Positions 26,166-34,803 of a DNA stretch of 64,000 bases are shown here, in pieces. Source of the DNA: HLUCCA09 sp039822045 (GTDB lineage: Bacteria; Pseudomonadota; Alphaproteobacteria; Rhodobacterales; Rhodobacteraceae); the NCBI GenBank assembly GCA_039822045.1, contig JBCBMY010000024.1, positions 1 through 64,000 on the forward strand, given 5' to 3'. Within the stretch, counting starts at the first letter, position 1, and each line of letters opens with the position of its first letter. The notes beneath the pieces are model-generated. The model saw only the letters and a list, made by a program, of their open reading frames with translations. It was not told the origin of the DNA and searched no databases. The translations under genes were made by a program, and so were the position numbers.

Positions 26166-29100
26166 ATGGGCCTCATAGGCAGTGATCTGGACCATGTGTT
26201 CAGTGGTCCAGACACTTCGGCTGAAGCGATCGAGACCACAGGTTCTTCTAGTGTGGATAGCTTCGCCAATAATTCAGCAGACAGCAGCACACGGAAATCT
26301 GCAAGCCAGTCGGAGCAACTGCTTCCCACGGATCCTCTACTCGGTACGGAGGAGGCCAGTGCGGTTGTGTCGGCGGCTAGCGAGTATCCGGAAGACGACA
26401 ATTCTTGCGAACAGCTCGATATAGGCAGAGTTGGCGACGGAGTCACCGCCGCTTCGTCGTCTTCGACTGATGCTGAAGAAGCAAAGCCGGACGCGTTTGG
26501 TATGGTGTTGGCAGCAATAGATTCAGCCGCCGACGAAGATGCAGCCCCCAGCAATGCCTCGATGCAACGACGTGGCGGGAGCGACGCCGACCATCTTGCC
26601 GGTGGTTTGGGCGACGATACGCTTATCGGCAACCTAGGAAATGACACTCTTGAGGGCCACGAAGGCCACGACATCCTAAGGGGCGGATTGGGCAATGATG
26701 ATCTTTACGGCGGGGACGGGGGAGACCGGCTGAACGGTGGAGACGGCCACGACCGGTTAAAGGGGCATGCAGGCCGCGACACTCTGAGCGGAGGCGACGG
26801 CGACGATACTTTGAAGGGCGGAAAGAGTGCTGATCGGTTGAAGGGGGGTGACGGCAACGACCGATTGGTTGGCGGCAGCGGTCCAGACAATATGGACGGA
26901 GGAGACGGGGACGATATCTTGGTGGGGGGATCCGGCGCCGACACTATGGCGGGCGGCGCAGGCTCGGATCGCTACCGCTTCCTCGAGGCCGATCTCGATA
27001 GCTCCACAAACACTGTAAGCGACTTTTCTCGGGGTGAGGGAGACAGTGTCGATGTAAGAAACATTGCGGTAGCGTTCGGCTGGAGTGAGAGCGAGACACG
27101 CGACAACCTGGCTCTGGAGGAGACTGGTGCTGGGGTTGAACTTCGGATCACGACTCCGGGTCACTCGCAGGTCCTAGCTGTTTTTTCCGATCTTGACCTC
27201 AGTGACATCGGTTTCGCCGATATCATGGGCGCCGCAGATGAAAGCGACGCCGCGCAGCACCCAGTGGAAGTCTCGATGCGGATCGAGGCGGAGTCCATGT
27301 CGCTAGAGAACTACGAAGAAGAGAGCACATCTCAAGGATCATCTGACGCCGTAGCAAAGATCGTCTCGAAGGATGTCGGCGTCGGCAAAGCATCGACTTC
27401 CTTCGACGGTCCGACTGGGATTTATGATCTTACGCTTGGTTTCATCGACGAGTCCGACGGCGAAGGCATGGTCCAGCTGATGGTCGACGGAGACCAAGTC
27501 GGTGAATGGATGCTCGACGCCAACACTAATGAGGTTGTGACAGTCACCGTTGACGACATCGCGATTGAGGCCGGCGATACGGTCGAGATAGTCGGCATGT
27601 CTGATAGCGGAGAACGTGCGCGGATAGACTATTTGGAAGTTGCAGGAGTTGGTCTCCCCGGCGCTTCCAACTCTGATACTGATACTGATACTGATACTGA
27701 TACTGATTCGGGCTCGGAAGGTGACCTCGGAAAGACCCTCGGCACTACGAATGTGAAGCTCTACGCCCCTGAAGGTGAGTGGACGCTGGCAAATCCGTCT
27801 ATTAGCGGTAACCCCTTCGATCTGGAAGCGACTGTAACGTTTACGCATACGGCGACCGGCGAGACGCTCAAAACGGGCATGTTCTACACCGGCGACGGGG
27901 AGTACGCGTTCCGCTTCACGGGCGTAAAGACCGGCGAATGGACTTTCGAGACAAGCTCCTCAGACTTCGATCTAGACGGGTTCACTGGCGTCGTGAATGT
28001 GGCGCCAGACGCCAAGGCGCGCGGCTTCGTGGTCTCATCAGAGGCGAAGTTCGCACAACAGATTGGCGACGGAAGTCTGGACGCCCTGTTGCCAAATCTT
28101 GTGATGATCGATCCCGATCTGAGCAAGTACGCTGACGATCCCGATAAAATCGATGACCTTATTGACGTGTTCATTAACCAACACGGCTTCACGGGCTTCC
28201 ACATCCCGAACATTGGGGGCCAGTTCTTCGATCTTGACAACACCGCCGGAGAGGCTGGAAGCGCGATTGGCAAAGCAAGGACCAACCCGGATCCCGAGAC
28301 TTTTGCTGTCCTAGAAAAGATCATAGTGGCCACACACGAAGCTGGCGGGATCGTGCATTTCTGGCCATGGGGTGACTCACAACGCGGACAATCTCCCGAC
28401 CAACTGCCGGACGGCGAACTCGGCGACGAGCACTTGCGCTTGCTCGAGTACATAGCTGATCGCCTCGGCCCCATCCCCGGCTGGACTATGGGATACGGCT
28501 TCGACACAAATGAGTGGACTTCGGCGTCGAAAGCAGAAGATCGCACCGAGTATTTCGAAGCGCAGACTGACTATGAGCACCTGCTCGCTGTGCGTTCGCC
28601 CGGCCCAAACGACGGAACGGACCACAGTTTCGACATCGAGTGGCATAAGGAGCAGGGCTTCGCTGACTTTGAGCACCACGCCCCGACCTACGAGGTCTAT
28701 GTCGCTGCACTGGAAGCTTCTAAAGGCTTGGCTGTGCAAAGCGGAGACAGATTTCGCGTTCGTGGTGACGAAGGCTATCCGGACAAGGACTACACGGAGG
28801 CCGAGACCGTGGACGGGCTCTGGATCTCCACCATGGCTGGCGGCGTATCGAACATCTGGGGCAACTTGACGAATCCGAGTAATGGCGAAGTCACGCGATC
28901 TGGTAACTTCGGCTCGTTCTCATATTCGGACGAAACCATACGTGAGATTTCGACCTGGAACGAGTTTATGCTTGTTCAGGATCGTTTCGCACTCGATGCG
29001 GTGCGAGCTAACAACCTGACTGGTGGCACCTCCAACGGTCAATACGCGCTGCTCTCGGAAGAGGACAGCAGTCTCATCATCTATGCGGAGGACACCGACA

Positions 29101-29291
29101 CAGTACGCCTCAATCTCGCGGCTTTGGCCAACGACGTCGACTGGCTGGATGGTGCGCAAATCATCGCTGTCGACACGGAGAGAGCCTATTCCGAGATCGT
29201 ACTCGACAGCGTCAGCCTAACGAACCAGACCTTAGATCTTGGCCGGACGAGTGATTGGGCGCTCTATCTCGTCCCTGACGACATGATGTGA
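26166..29291 (+). CDS. Secreted RTX protein with carbohydrate-binding and DUF5060/glycosidase-like domains
   Basis: A 1041-residue protein. Residues 1-135 are Ser/Asp/Glu-rich; about 136-265 are some 14 RTX nonapeptide repeats (GGDGDD-type) followed by the AFGWSE module shared with the protein at 1-951. Residues about 370-495 form a beta domain resembling CBM6/35 (RIEAES start, VDGD and YLEVAG end). An Asp-Thr repeat linker (about 504-513) leads into a DUF5060-like domain (about 525-610: APEGEW, FYTGDGEYAFRFTG, GEWTFET). This is followed by a TIM-barrel-like glycosidase region (about 615-905: GFTGFHIPNIGG, IVHFWPWGD, GYGFDTNEW) and a C-terminal beta domain. DUF5060 usually precedes glycoside hydrolases, so a secreted polysaccharide-cleaving enzyme is likely. 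The RTX block lies near the N-terminus, the reverse of the usual order. Confidence 0.8.
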   Translation: MGLIGSDLDHVFSGPDTSAEAIETTGSSSVDSFANNSADSSTRKSASQSEQLLPTDPLLGTEEASAVVSAASEYPEDDNSCEQLDIGRVGDGVTAASSSSTDAEEAKPDAFGMVLAAIDSAADEDAAPSNASMQRRGGSDADHLAGGLGDDTLIGNLGNDTLEGHEGHDILRGGLGNDDLYGGDGGDRLNGGDGHDRLKGHAGRDTLSGGDGDDTLKGGKSADRLKGGDGNDRLVGGSGPDNMDGGDGDDILVGGSGADTMAGGAGSDRYRFLEADLDSSTNTVSDFSRGEGDSVDVRNIAVAFGWSESETRDNLALEETGAGVELRITTPGHSQVLAVFSDLDLSDIGFADIMGAADESDAAQHPVEVSMRIEAESMSLENYEEESTSQGSSDAVAKIVSKDVGVGKASTSFDGPTGIYDLTLGFIDESDGEGMVQLMVDGDQVGEWMLDANTNEVVTVTVDDIAIEAGDTVEIVGMSDSGERARIDYLEVAGVGLPGASNSDTDTDTDTDTDSGSEGDLGKTLGTTNVKLYAPEGEWTLANPSISGNPFDLEATVTFTHTATGETLKTGMFYTGDGEYAFRFTGVKTGEWTFETSSSDFDLDGFTGVVNVAPDAKARGFVVSSEAKFAQQIGDGSLDALLPNLVMIDPDLSKYADDPDKIDDLIDVFINQHGFTGFHIPNIGGQFFDLDNTAGEAGSAIGKARTNPDPETFAVLEKIIVATHEAGGIVHFWPWGDSQRGQSPDQLPDGELGDEHLRLLEYIADRLGPIPGWTMGYGFDTNEWTSASKAEDRTEYFEAQTDYEHLLAVRSPGPNDGTDHSFDIEWHKEQGFADFEHHAPTYEVYVAALEASKGLAVQSGDRFRVRGDEGYPDKDYTEAETVDGLWISTMAGGVSNIWGNLTNPSNGEVTRSGNFGSFSYSDETIREISTWNEFMLVQDRFALDAVRANNLTGGTSNGQYALLSEEDSSLIIYAEDTDTVRLNLAALANDVDWLDGAQIIAVDTERAYSEIVLDSVSLTNQTLDLGRTSDWALYLVPDDMM
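27675..27704 (+). repeat. Hexanucleotide repeat encoding Asp-Thr linker
   Basis: Five tandem GATACT units inside the RTX gene, in frame and encoding (Asp-Thr)5 between the carbohydrate-binding and DUF5060 domains. A repeat of six bases can change length without breaking the frame. Confidence 0.85.
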
Positions 29292-29374
29292 TAGATATTG
29301 GCGGCTGTCCCACTTCCCACTAAGGTCCATCTTCGCGTTTATTGGTCACGTGGGATATGAGGAACTTCCCAGGT

Positions 29375-29542
29375 CTACGGATCGTCGGCCCTTGCGGCCC
29401 GCCGCCAGCCAAGGACAAGCACGACTAGCAGCCACAACAGGACGAGCCCAGAGAGCGTGTAGAAGCTTCCAGGAAGGAAGAACCACGCGAGGGCGATCAG
29501 GCTGAGCGCGGGCACAGCCCTACTTAACAAGAATCTCATCAT
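29375..29542 (-). CDS. Small membrane protein (FxPxSFYT family), 55 residues
   Basis: A short frame with ATG-ATG start preceded by GGAG. It has two hydrophobic helices separated by WFFLPGSFYTLSG and ends in a basic tail. A second protein of the same pattern is encoded at 41208-41366 (LFVPASFYTGT), also directly after a gene for a Tat-type small subunit. Because the motif and the neighbour recur, this is a real gene. It is 18 bases downstream of the Tat subunit gene and probably the last gene of the operon starting at 34476. It may be a membrane anchor for the oxidoreductase complex; that is inference. Confidence 0.65.
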   Translation of the reverse strand: MMRFLLSRAVPALSLIALAWFFLPGSFYTLSGLVLLWLLVVLVLGWRRAARADDP

Positions 29543-29560
29543 AATGCTCCAACTTGGGGT

Positions 29561-30007
29561 CTAGTCAGAGGCTGGGCGCTGCGCTTGGGATTGTGCGATC
29601 AGGGCGGTGGCGAGGGCCTCTGTTTGGCTTAGCATCCATCCTTCGACGAGGACTACGGACCCTTCCCCAAAATCCTCCCTAATCCGCGCCTCGAGGTCCT
29701 TGACCAAGTGTTTGCGCTTAGTGGAAGTGTCCAACCAGATGGCTTGTTCGAGACGGGATATCAGTGCGGTGGCGATATCGCCGGTGTGTTGGGGTGCAAG
29801 TCCTGCACCTACAACTTGGCTTCCAATGGCCATGGCATCTTCGCGTGCAAAGCAGCGCGTGATGTTGAATCTGAGGACGTCCGTTGGCGTTTTTGCTGAT
29901 ACGACACCAGCGGGAAGAATGCCGACGGCACAGGCACCAGCAGCGAACTGCAACACGCCGCGACGGCTGCACTTCCCTTCGGTTACATTGGGGAGAATAG
30001 CGCCCAT
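29561..30007 (-). CDS. Tat-exported small subunit of a GMC-type dehydrogenase (putative)
   Basis: About 148 residues from the ATG at 30007, two bases after the stop of the GMC oxidoreductase gene; a longer frame upstream lies inside that gene. The N-terminus is a clear twin-arginine signal (CSRRGVLQFAAGACAVGILPAG, ending VVSA). The mature part is helical with LVKDLEARIREDFGEGSVV and EGWMLSQTEA. Small Tat-borne subunits escort cytoplasmically folded FAD dehydrogenases of the GMC type (gluconate, sorbitol and glucose dehydrogenases) to the periplasm; this protein fits that role by position and signal but has no sequence motif I can assign to those families. A fragmentary homologue lies at 40871-41206. 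Confidence 0.7.
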   Translation of the reverse strand: MGAILPNVTEGKCSRRGVLQFAAGACAVGILPAGVVSAKTPTDVLRFNITRCFAREDAMAIGSQVVGAGLAPQHTGDIATALISRLEQAIWLDTSTKRKHLVKDLEARIREDFGEGSVVLVEGWMLSQTEALATALIAQSQAQRPASD

Positions 30008-30009
30008 TC

Positions 30010-31608
30010 TCACTCTCCTTCTTCCGACAAGCGCTGCGAGAGATGATCCGATAGACGCAAGGACAGTGCAACGATCGACAGGGTTGGCGTAGCATGGCCT
30101 TGGGTCGGAAACACCGAACTGCTTGCGATGTACAAGTTCGAGATGCCGTGAACGCGGCAATCGGCGTCGACAACCCCCTTCTTTGGGTCGGCCGACATAC
30201 GAGTGGTTCCGGTATGGTGTTTGCCGTGCGTCGTAGGAAACGGCCAATCATAGTCATCCTTGAGAAGCGCCGACCAGACACGACCGTAACCCAGCCGCCC
30301 TAGCTCTTGCGCAAGAATCTCCGTTGCCCGCCGATTGGCGATGAGATCGGCTTCTGTCAGCCGCCAATCGAGGGCAACACGGTGCTGTCCGAAGAAGTCG
30401 TCCCGCTCGTCGATGAGGTACACACGGCTGTCTGGATTTGGAATGCTCTCCACCGAAAGCCATGGTTCGATCCAGCTACGGCGGACAATATCGATGTTTC
30501 GCCGCGATATGGTTCGAAAGGCTTCGTTCGTAACGCCGTCGAGATCGGTGATCATGTTCCGCATGTGCCAACCGAAGTCGTCCGGCAATTCGCTTTGTTG
30601 CAGCGATCTCTTCAACCTTTTTGCGGCAACCTGCCCCGGTGAGCCAGACTCCTGAAGGAAGAAAATGAAGCGGAAGTTCGGAAGCTGTTCTGCATACAGC
30701 AACTCCCTTGTGGCCTGGATTGCGCCACGGAAGTAGCCGTCGTTGGCGAAGTGCGATTCGGTGTAGAGAGAGAACTCCTCTTGCCGCGTCGGGATCATCG
30801 CTTGCAGCGCCGGGCGGATCGAGACGTGATCCATGTAGAAGCGGCCGACGAGGTCATTCTGATTGCCTAAGCCTTGTGTCGCCACTGCGTTGGACAGAAG
30901 AAGCAGCCGCGCGACTTCTATGCCGCCTTGTGCCAAAATGAAGTGGCGCGCTCGCACTTCAAATCTTGGCCCGTCTATGCCAGCGGCACGGACGGCGGTC
31001 ACGCGCGAGGCGGTATAGTCGGTCTGGATCTCCAGGGCGGTTGCATTAAGGTAGACTGAGACGTTGTCTGCACGTTTGAGCACATCGTAGTAGACGTTGC
31101 CGAATGTCGTCGGTGGGCTCTCGGCGAAAAGAAAGTTGGCAAAAGTCGCAGGATCAAACGCAATCGGTTGAGCTTCGATTGCCTGAAAGTTTGCTTCGGC
31201 ATCATACGCGGTCTCGCTCGGGGTTTCGACCATCTTCTGTGCCCGAAGATAGTAGGGGTCGAGATCGGAACGGGAAATTGGCCAGCCGGAATAGGGAACG
31301 CCTTCGCGCGCCTCGAAGTCGATTGGATCGAGCCGCATGCAGTTTCCCGCCCAGTGATTGCTCGAACCGCCCAGCATGCGGAGCCGCGCTTCATCAAGCG
31401 GGGTCGCATCAAATCCGACATTGGGGCCTGAATAGAGTGACTGCGCCCGTTCATCGAAGCCATCGAAACCACTTTCCAGTACCACAACGCGAATTCCGGT
31501 GCCAGCAAGCTCGTGGGACATTGAAATGCCGGCCGCGCCTGCACCGACGATGCAAAGATCGGCGTCTAAGACCTCGCCCTCGGACAGGGAACCAGATTGA
31601 AGAATCAC
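30010..31608 (-). CDS. GMC family FAD-dependent oxidoreductase
   Basis: A 532-residue GMC oxidoreductase, a family that oxidises sugar or alcohol hydroxyls. The FAD fold is clear (ADLCIVGAGAAGISMSHEL, residues about 16-34), with MLGGSSNHWAGN for flavin contact. The C-terminal domain has GKHHTGTTRM, VHGISNLYIASSSVFPTQGHATPTLSIVAL, holding the catalytic histidine region and final FAD motif. It has no signal peptide; the next gene encodes a Tat-signal protein that could carry it out of the cell folded. GTG start at 31608. Substrate is unknown, but placement next to sulfotransferase and acyltransferase genes suggests a sugar or glycan. Confidence 0.85.
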   Translation of the reverse strand: MILQSGSLSEGEVLDADLCIVGAGAAGISMSHELAGTGIRVVVLESGFDGFDERAQSLYSGPNVGFDATPLDEARLRMLGGSSNHWAGNCMRLDPIDFEAREGVPYSGWPISRSDLDPYYLRAQKMVETPSETAYDAEANFQAIEAQPIAFDPATFANFLFAESPPTTFGNVYYDVLKRADNVSVYLNATALEIQTDYTASRVTAVRAAGIDGPRFEVRARHFILAQGGIEVARLLLLSNAVATQGLGNQNDLVGRFYMDHVSIRPALQAMIPTRQEEFSLYTESHFANDGYFRGAIQATRELLYAEQLPNFRFIFFLQESGSPGQVAAKRLKRSLQQSELPDDFGWHMRNMITDLDGVTNEAFRTISRRNIDIVRRSWIEPWLSVESIPNPDSRVYLIDERDDFFGQHRVALDWRLTEADLIANRRATEILAQELGRLGYGRVWSALLKDDYDWPFPTTHGKHHTGTTRMSADPKKGVVDADCRVHGISNLYIASSSVFPTQGHATPTLSIVALSLRLSDHLSQRLSEEGE

Positions 31609-31688
31609 AACTTACATCCGTCCTACATTGCGTTTCAGTAGTGCTCGGGTCTGTCGCGCTGAAACCTAGGGCAGCGGACGGGAAGGGT

Positions 31689-32474
31689 TCAACGTCTTTC
31701 GCCGATCTGGCGCGCTGGAATGCCTCCGAAGATTGCGTTGGCCGGTACATCGCTTGTCACCACGGCGCCGGCGCCCAAGATCGCACCGTCCCCGACCGTC
31801 ACACCATCAAGGACCCTCACTCCCGCTCCGACCCAAACATCTGAACCCAAGCGGACGGGCCCCCTTGTCTTGAGGCCCTGTGTGACCATCGGACCCTTCC
31901 CCAACTCCGTTCGGTAGCGGCCGCCGCCGAAGTAGCATTGACCGGCGACAATTGCGTGATCGCCGATCTCGATTCCAGACACAGCCGACAAGGTGGTCTG
32001 GCTGCCGATTGAGCCATAGGCGCCGACTCGGAGGTACCCCTGCTTAACAACCAGGAGAACATCGCGGGCAAGAAGCGTGCCGTCTCCGATCCTGAAACCG
32101 TCCGGGTCAGCAGCACCACGGGCATCGAGAGTGCAGTTATCGTCGATCGCCACATGGTTGCCGATTGCTATCCGTCCAGGGCATCGGAGCGAGAGATTGC
32201 GGCCGAAGTTGACGCCCTTTCCAATCTCCGCAAAAAGCCCCGGGAAGAGCACCTTTCGGGCGGCGTAACCGAGCGCCCCTGGAACGCAGTTTGCAAGGAG
32301 CATAGCCGCTTCGTACCGCGCAAGACGGCCTAGGCCAGGTGCGCCAACGAAGAACGTTTGATACTTCTTGAGGGCCGATCTGTCGCCGGACAGCGCCTCG
32401 ATCACTTGGTCCTTGGCCGGGGTGTTTGCTGGTGCGGTCGTCGACCCAATGCGTGCTTGGCGGTTAATGGTCAT
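31689..32474 (-). CDS. Hexapeptide-repeat acyltransferase
   Basis: About 261 residues from the ATG at 32474, which overlaps the sulfotransferase stop (ATGA). The C-terminal two thirds form a left-handed beta-helix with hexapeptide pattern (IAIGNHVAIDDNC, IGDHAIVAGQC, VRLGSDVWVGAGVRVLDGVTVGDGAILGAGAVVTSDVPANAIFGGIPA in sections). The last motif is the classic WxGxGxxI-GAGAVVTKD-type end of acetyltransferases of the CysE/LacA/NodL group. It likely adds an acetyl or other acyl group to a sugar. It is the third gene of a tightly overlapping operon. Confidence 0.87.
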   Translation of the reverse strand: MTINRQARIGSTTAPANTPAKDQVIEALSGDRSALKKYQTFFVGAPGLGRLARYEAAMLLANCVPGALGYAARKVLFPGLFAEIGKGVNFGRNLSLRCPGRIAIGNHVAIDDNCTLDARGAADPDGFRIGDGTLLARDVLLVVKQGYLRVGAYGSIGSQTTLSAVSGIEIGDHAIVAGQCYFGGGRYRTELGKGPMVTQGLKTRGPVRLGSDVWVGAGVRVLDGVTVGDGAILGAGAVVTSDVPANAIFGGIPARQIGERR

Positions 32475-33499
32475 GGTCGCATCAGCCTCCGAGTCCCGAG
32501 ATCGCGAAGCCGCCACGCGACGTCGCGGCCAATATAGACAAAGCCTCGGGCGTTCTTGGCAAGACCAAGCAGGCGTTGCGCTGGGAACTCGACCCATTTC
32601 GCCAAAGAGAGTTCGGCTGTGTTTGTTGTGCCCGTACCGGGCGACGAGGCGTAGCCGCGACGCTCCATCGCATCGCCGGCAATCGTCTCAATCAATCGAC
32701 CTTCGCGAGGGGCTAAACCGATGCTCCACTGTCCGATGCTTTGATCAGAGATCGGAGTCTGCAGCTTCCGCTGGTTGCGGCTGTCCGTTTTCCAGACGTG
32801 ACCGGATTGATGGAACGAAAGTTGCCCTATCTCGAAGTTTTCGCCAAGAAACGCCATGAGTTCTTGAAGCGTGTCCTCGGGTGCGGTCACGAGGCTCTCG
32901 TAGCGGAGGTCGAAAACCCGTGATGGCGGCAGGCTTTCTCTGACGGCTTCGCAGGCTTCGACATACTTTACCCAGGCACGCGCGAACGGGAGGACATGGT
33001 TTCCGCCGAACCGCGCCCGCTTCCAGGACAGTGCGACGTCTCGAGGATCCCTCTCGATGATGACTACAAGCGCATCCGCCCATTCTCGAAGAACGTCTGC
33101 ATGGAGTAGCGTATGATGCGGTGTCTTCTCGCCCCAGCGTTGCTTGTCCTCGATCTCTGCGGCCCAATCCATGAAGGCACGCGCGACAGCGCCGAAGCCA
33201 GGACCCTGGACATGGGCAAGAACGGCCTTCGCATCAGGAAGCGGCGTCCAGTCACGAACGACGCCGAAGGCAATGATATCGCCAACTAGCCGTCGCTGGG
33301 CGTCTGTGCTCGATAGGTCACCGTAGCTCTGCGCTCGCTTCATCCACTGGTTGAAGAGATGCGACTCGAACGGAATGGCGATCCGCGAATGAGCGTTGAG
33401 CAGTCGGCTGAGAAGCGACGTGCCTGAACGCGGCGCACCGAAGATCAAGATCGGTCGCGCGTTTCTCGGGGTGTCGTCAGGCTGCCTTCCGGTGGTCAT
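32471..33499 (-). CDS. PAPS-dependent sulfotransferase
   Basis: About 342 residues from the ATG at 33499, overlapping the upstream gene by four bases. PAPS motifs are ILIFGAPRSGTSLLSRLL (about residues 17-34) and IIERDPRDVALSW (about 155). WGEKTPHHTLLH lies between them as in other bacterial sulfotransferases. The C-terminal third (MAFLGENF, SGHVWKTDSRNQ, RGFVYIGRDVAWRLRD) is shared with the fragment at 14755-15204. It is part of the membrane-protein, sulfotransferase, acyltransferase operon. Confidence 0.88.
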   Translation of the reverse strand: MTTGRQPDDTPRNARPILIFGAPRSGTSLLSRLLNAHSRIAIPFESHLFNQWMKRAQSYGDLSSTDAQRRLVGDIIAFGVVRDWTPLPDAKAVLAHVQGPGFGAVARAFMDWAAEIEDKQRWGEKTPHHTLLHADVLREWADALVVIIERDPRDVALSWKRARFGGNHVLPFARAWVKYVEACEAVRESLPPSRVFDLRYESLVTAPEDTLQELMAFLGENFEIGQLSFHQSGHVWKTDSRNQRKLQTPISDQSIGQWSIGLAPREGRLIETIAGDAMERRGYASSPGTGTTNTAELSLAKWVEFPAQRLLGLAKNARGFVYIGRDVAWRLRDLGTRRLMRP

Positions 33500-34476
33500 C
33501 GTTCGGAAAAGCTCTTCGCCGCACCCACGTCCGGTCGTTGCGTATCCCAGCCCGCCATGTGCGCCAGGACCCAGGGGGCGCTGACGACAAGTTGTAGGGC
33601 GAATGAGAGGATCCCGACGGACACACTGACCGCGGGCGGGATGCCTATGCCCTGGAACCCGACAACCAAGACCCATTCCCTGAGCCCTAAGCCGCCGAAA
33701 GAAATAGGAGCAATTAGGGCGATCAAGAGGAGAGGTATCATCACGAGCGCATGGTCGAGTGGTACCTGGTAGCCAAACGCTCGGTATAGGAACAGGAACA
33801 TAAGCGTTCGTGCCAGCGTCATAAGGGTCGAGACTGCGACGGCCGCTGGGAAGCTGCGACGAACAAATCCCGGCTCTCGCAGGCGCTGAAGAAGACCTCG
33901 GGTCTTTTCGCGAAGCTTTCCGAACCGCTCGGGCACTAGAGCCGACACGACATCTGGCCCGCTCCTAATCGCAAGGAAAAAAGCCGAAACGCCCGCAGCC
34001 AGAACAGCGGCCAATGGAATGGCGGCCGACCAAAATCCCGTTAACGTTGTTGCAAGGACGGCAACAAGGAATGTGCCAAACATCGCTGCGATCCGGTCCA
34101 AGAGCAGACTGGAAACGATCTGACCCACTTGCGCATCGCCCGATGCGACCTGGCTGTGGCGCGCAAGGAGCGCGCCGCGCATTATGTCCGGCCCGACTGA
34201 GGTCGGGATCAGCGACCCCACTCCGATTCCTGCCGAAACGATCCCGAATAGCCGCCGCAGTCTTGCCCCTCCGCCGGACACCCGTAGGAGAATCATCCAT
34301 CGCCATGTGATGGCGAGGCGGGCAAGGATAACGGTTGCTGCCGCGAGGGCGAGCCAGACTGGTGAAGCCTGACGGAGATTCATCACAACTGCTTGCCAGT
34401 CCACGAAAAAGCTGAGCGCTAATAGCAAGCCTGCGCTTATGGCGGCCTGAATGAGCTTCTTGAGGGACACATCCAC
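33496..34476 (-). CDS. LPG-synthase-like/flippase-like polytopic membrane protein
   Basis: A 326-residue membrane protein with about eight hydrophobic segments, of the broad family (MprF transmembrane domain, AglD-like) annotated as lysylphosphatidylglycerol synthase TM region or flippase-like. Visible landmarks are VILARLAITWRW, SAGIGVGSLIPTSVGPD, SSLLLDRIAAMFGT and ISFGGLGLREWVLV near the C-terminus, a family hallmark. It lacks the catalytic lysyltransferase domain. It is the first gene of the minus-strand operon; the GTG at 34476 lies about 330 bases from a divergent SDR gene. A glycolipid-translocating or synthesis role is inferred. Confidence 0.78.
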   Translation of the reverse strand: MDVSLKKLIQAAISAGLLLALSFFVDWQAVVMNLRQASPVWLALAAATVILARLAITWRWMILLRVSGGGARLRRLFGIVSAGIGVGSLIPTSVGPDIMRGALLARHSQVASGDAQVGQIVSSLLLDRIAAMFGTFLVAVLATTLTGFWSAAIPLAAVLAAGVSAFFLAIRSGPDVVSALVPERFGKLREKTRGLLQRLREPGFVRRSFPAAVAVSTLMTLARTLMFLFLYRAFGYQVPLDHALVMIPLLLIALIAPISFGGLGLREWVLVVGFQGIGIPPAVSVSVGILSFALQLVVSAPWVLAHMAGWDTQRPDVGAAKSFSER

Positions 34477-34803
34477 GCGTGTAGATCCTCGTAACCACTG
34501 TAGGAGCGCTTAACACATACGTTCAAGCCAGTCATGTTCCGGACGCTCGAGGTCCGAGGTTGCCCGGAGGCCCGTTGAGCCGGTGTTGAATTTGCATGCA
34601 ACGTGGAGTCAGTTCTGTAAGCCTCGTGAGCTTGAGTAGGGCCCGTTCGCCGCAAGCAGAGCCGTGGAAGTCCCTGTCGGAGCCTGATCGACACACTTTA
34701 TTGCCCGCTGTCTGGACATTTTGCAACTCAGATGGGCGTAGGTGTAGACGACCCGAGCTTGGACCGAGTACGGGAGCAACGGACACACTTCTGGGGTTGG
34801 CAT
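34477..34803. promoter_or_regulatory. Divergent intergenic region of the region-4 cassette
   Basis: A 327-base gap between the minus-strand operon and the SDR/methyltransferase operon. It should hold both promoters, so the two operons may be co-regulated. No clear operator repeat is seen. Confidence 0.4.

Noticed and set aside
26574..26960. Regularly spaced repeats that could suggest a CRISPR array
   Set aside because: The period is 27 bases and in frame, encoding RTX nonapeptides. There are no unique spacers.
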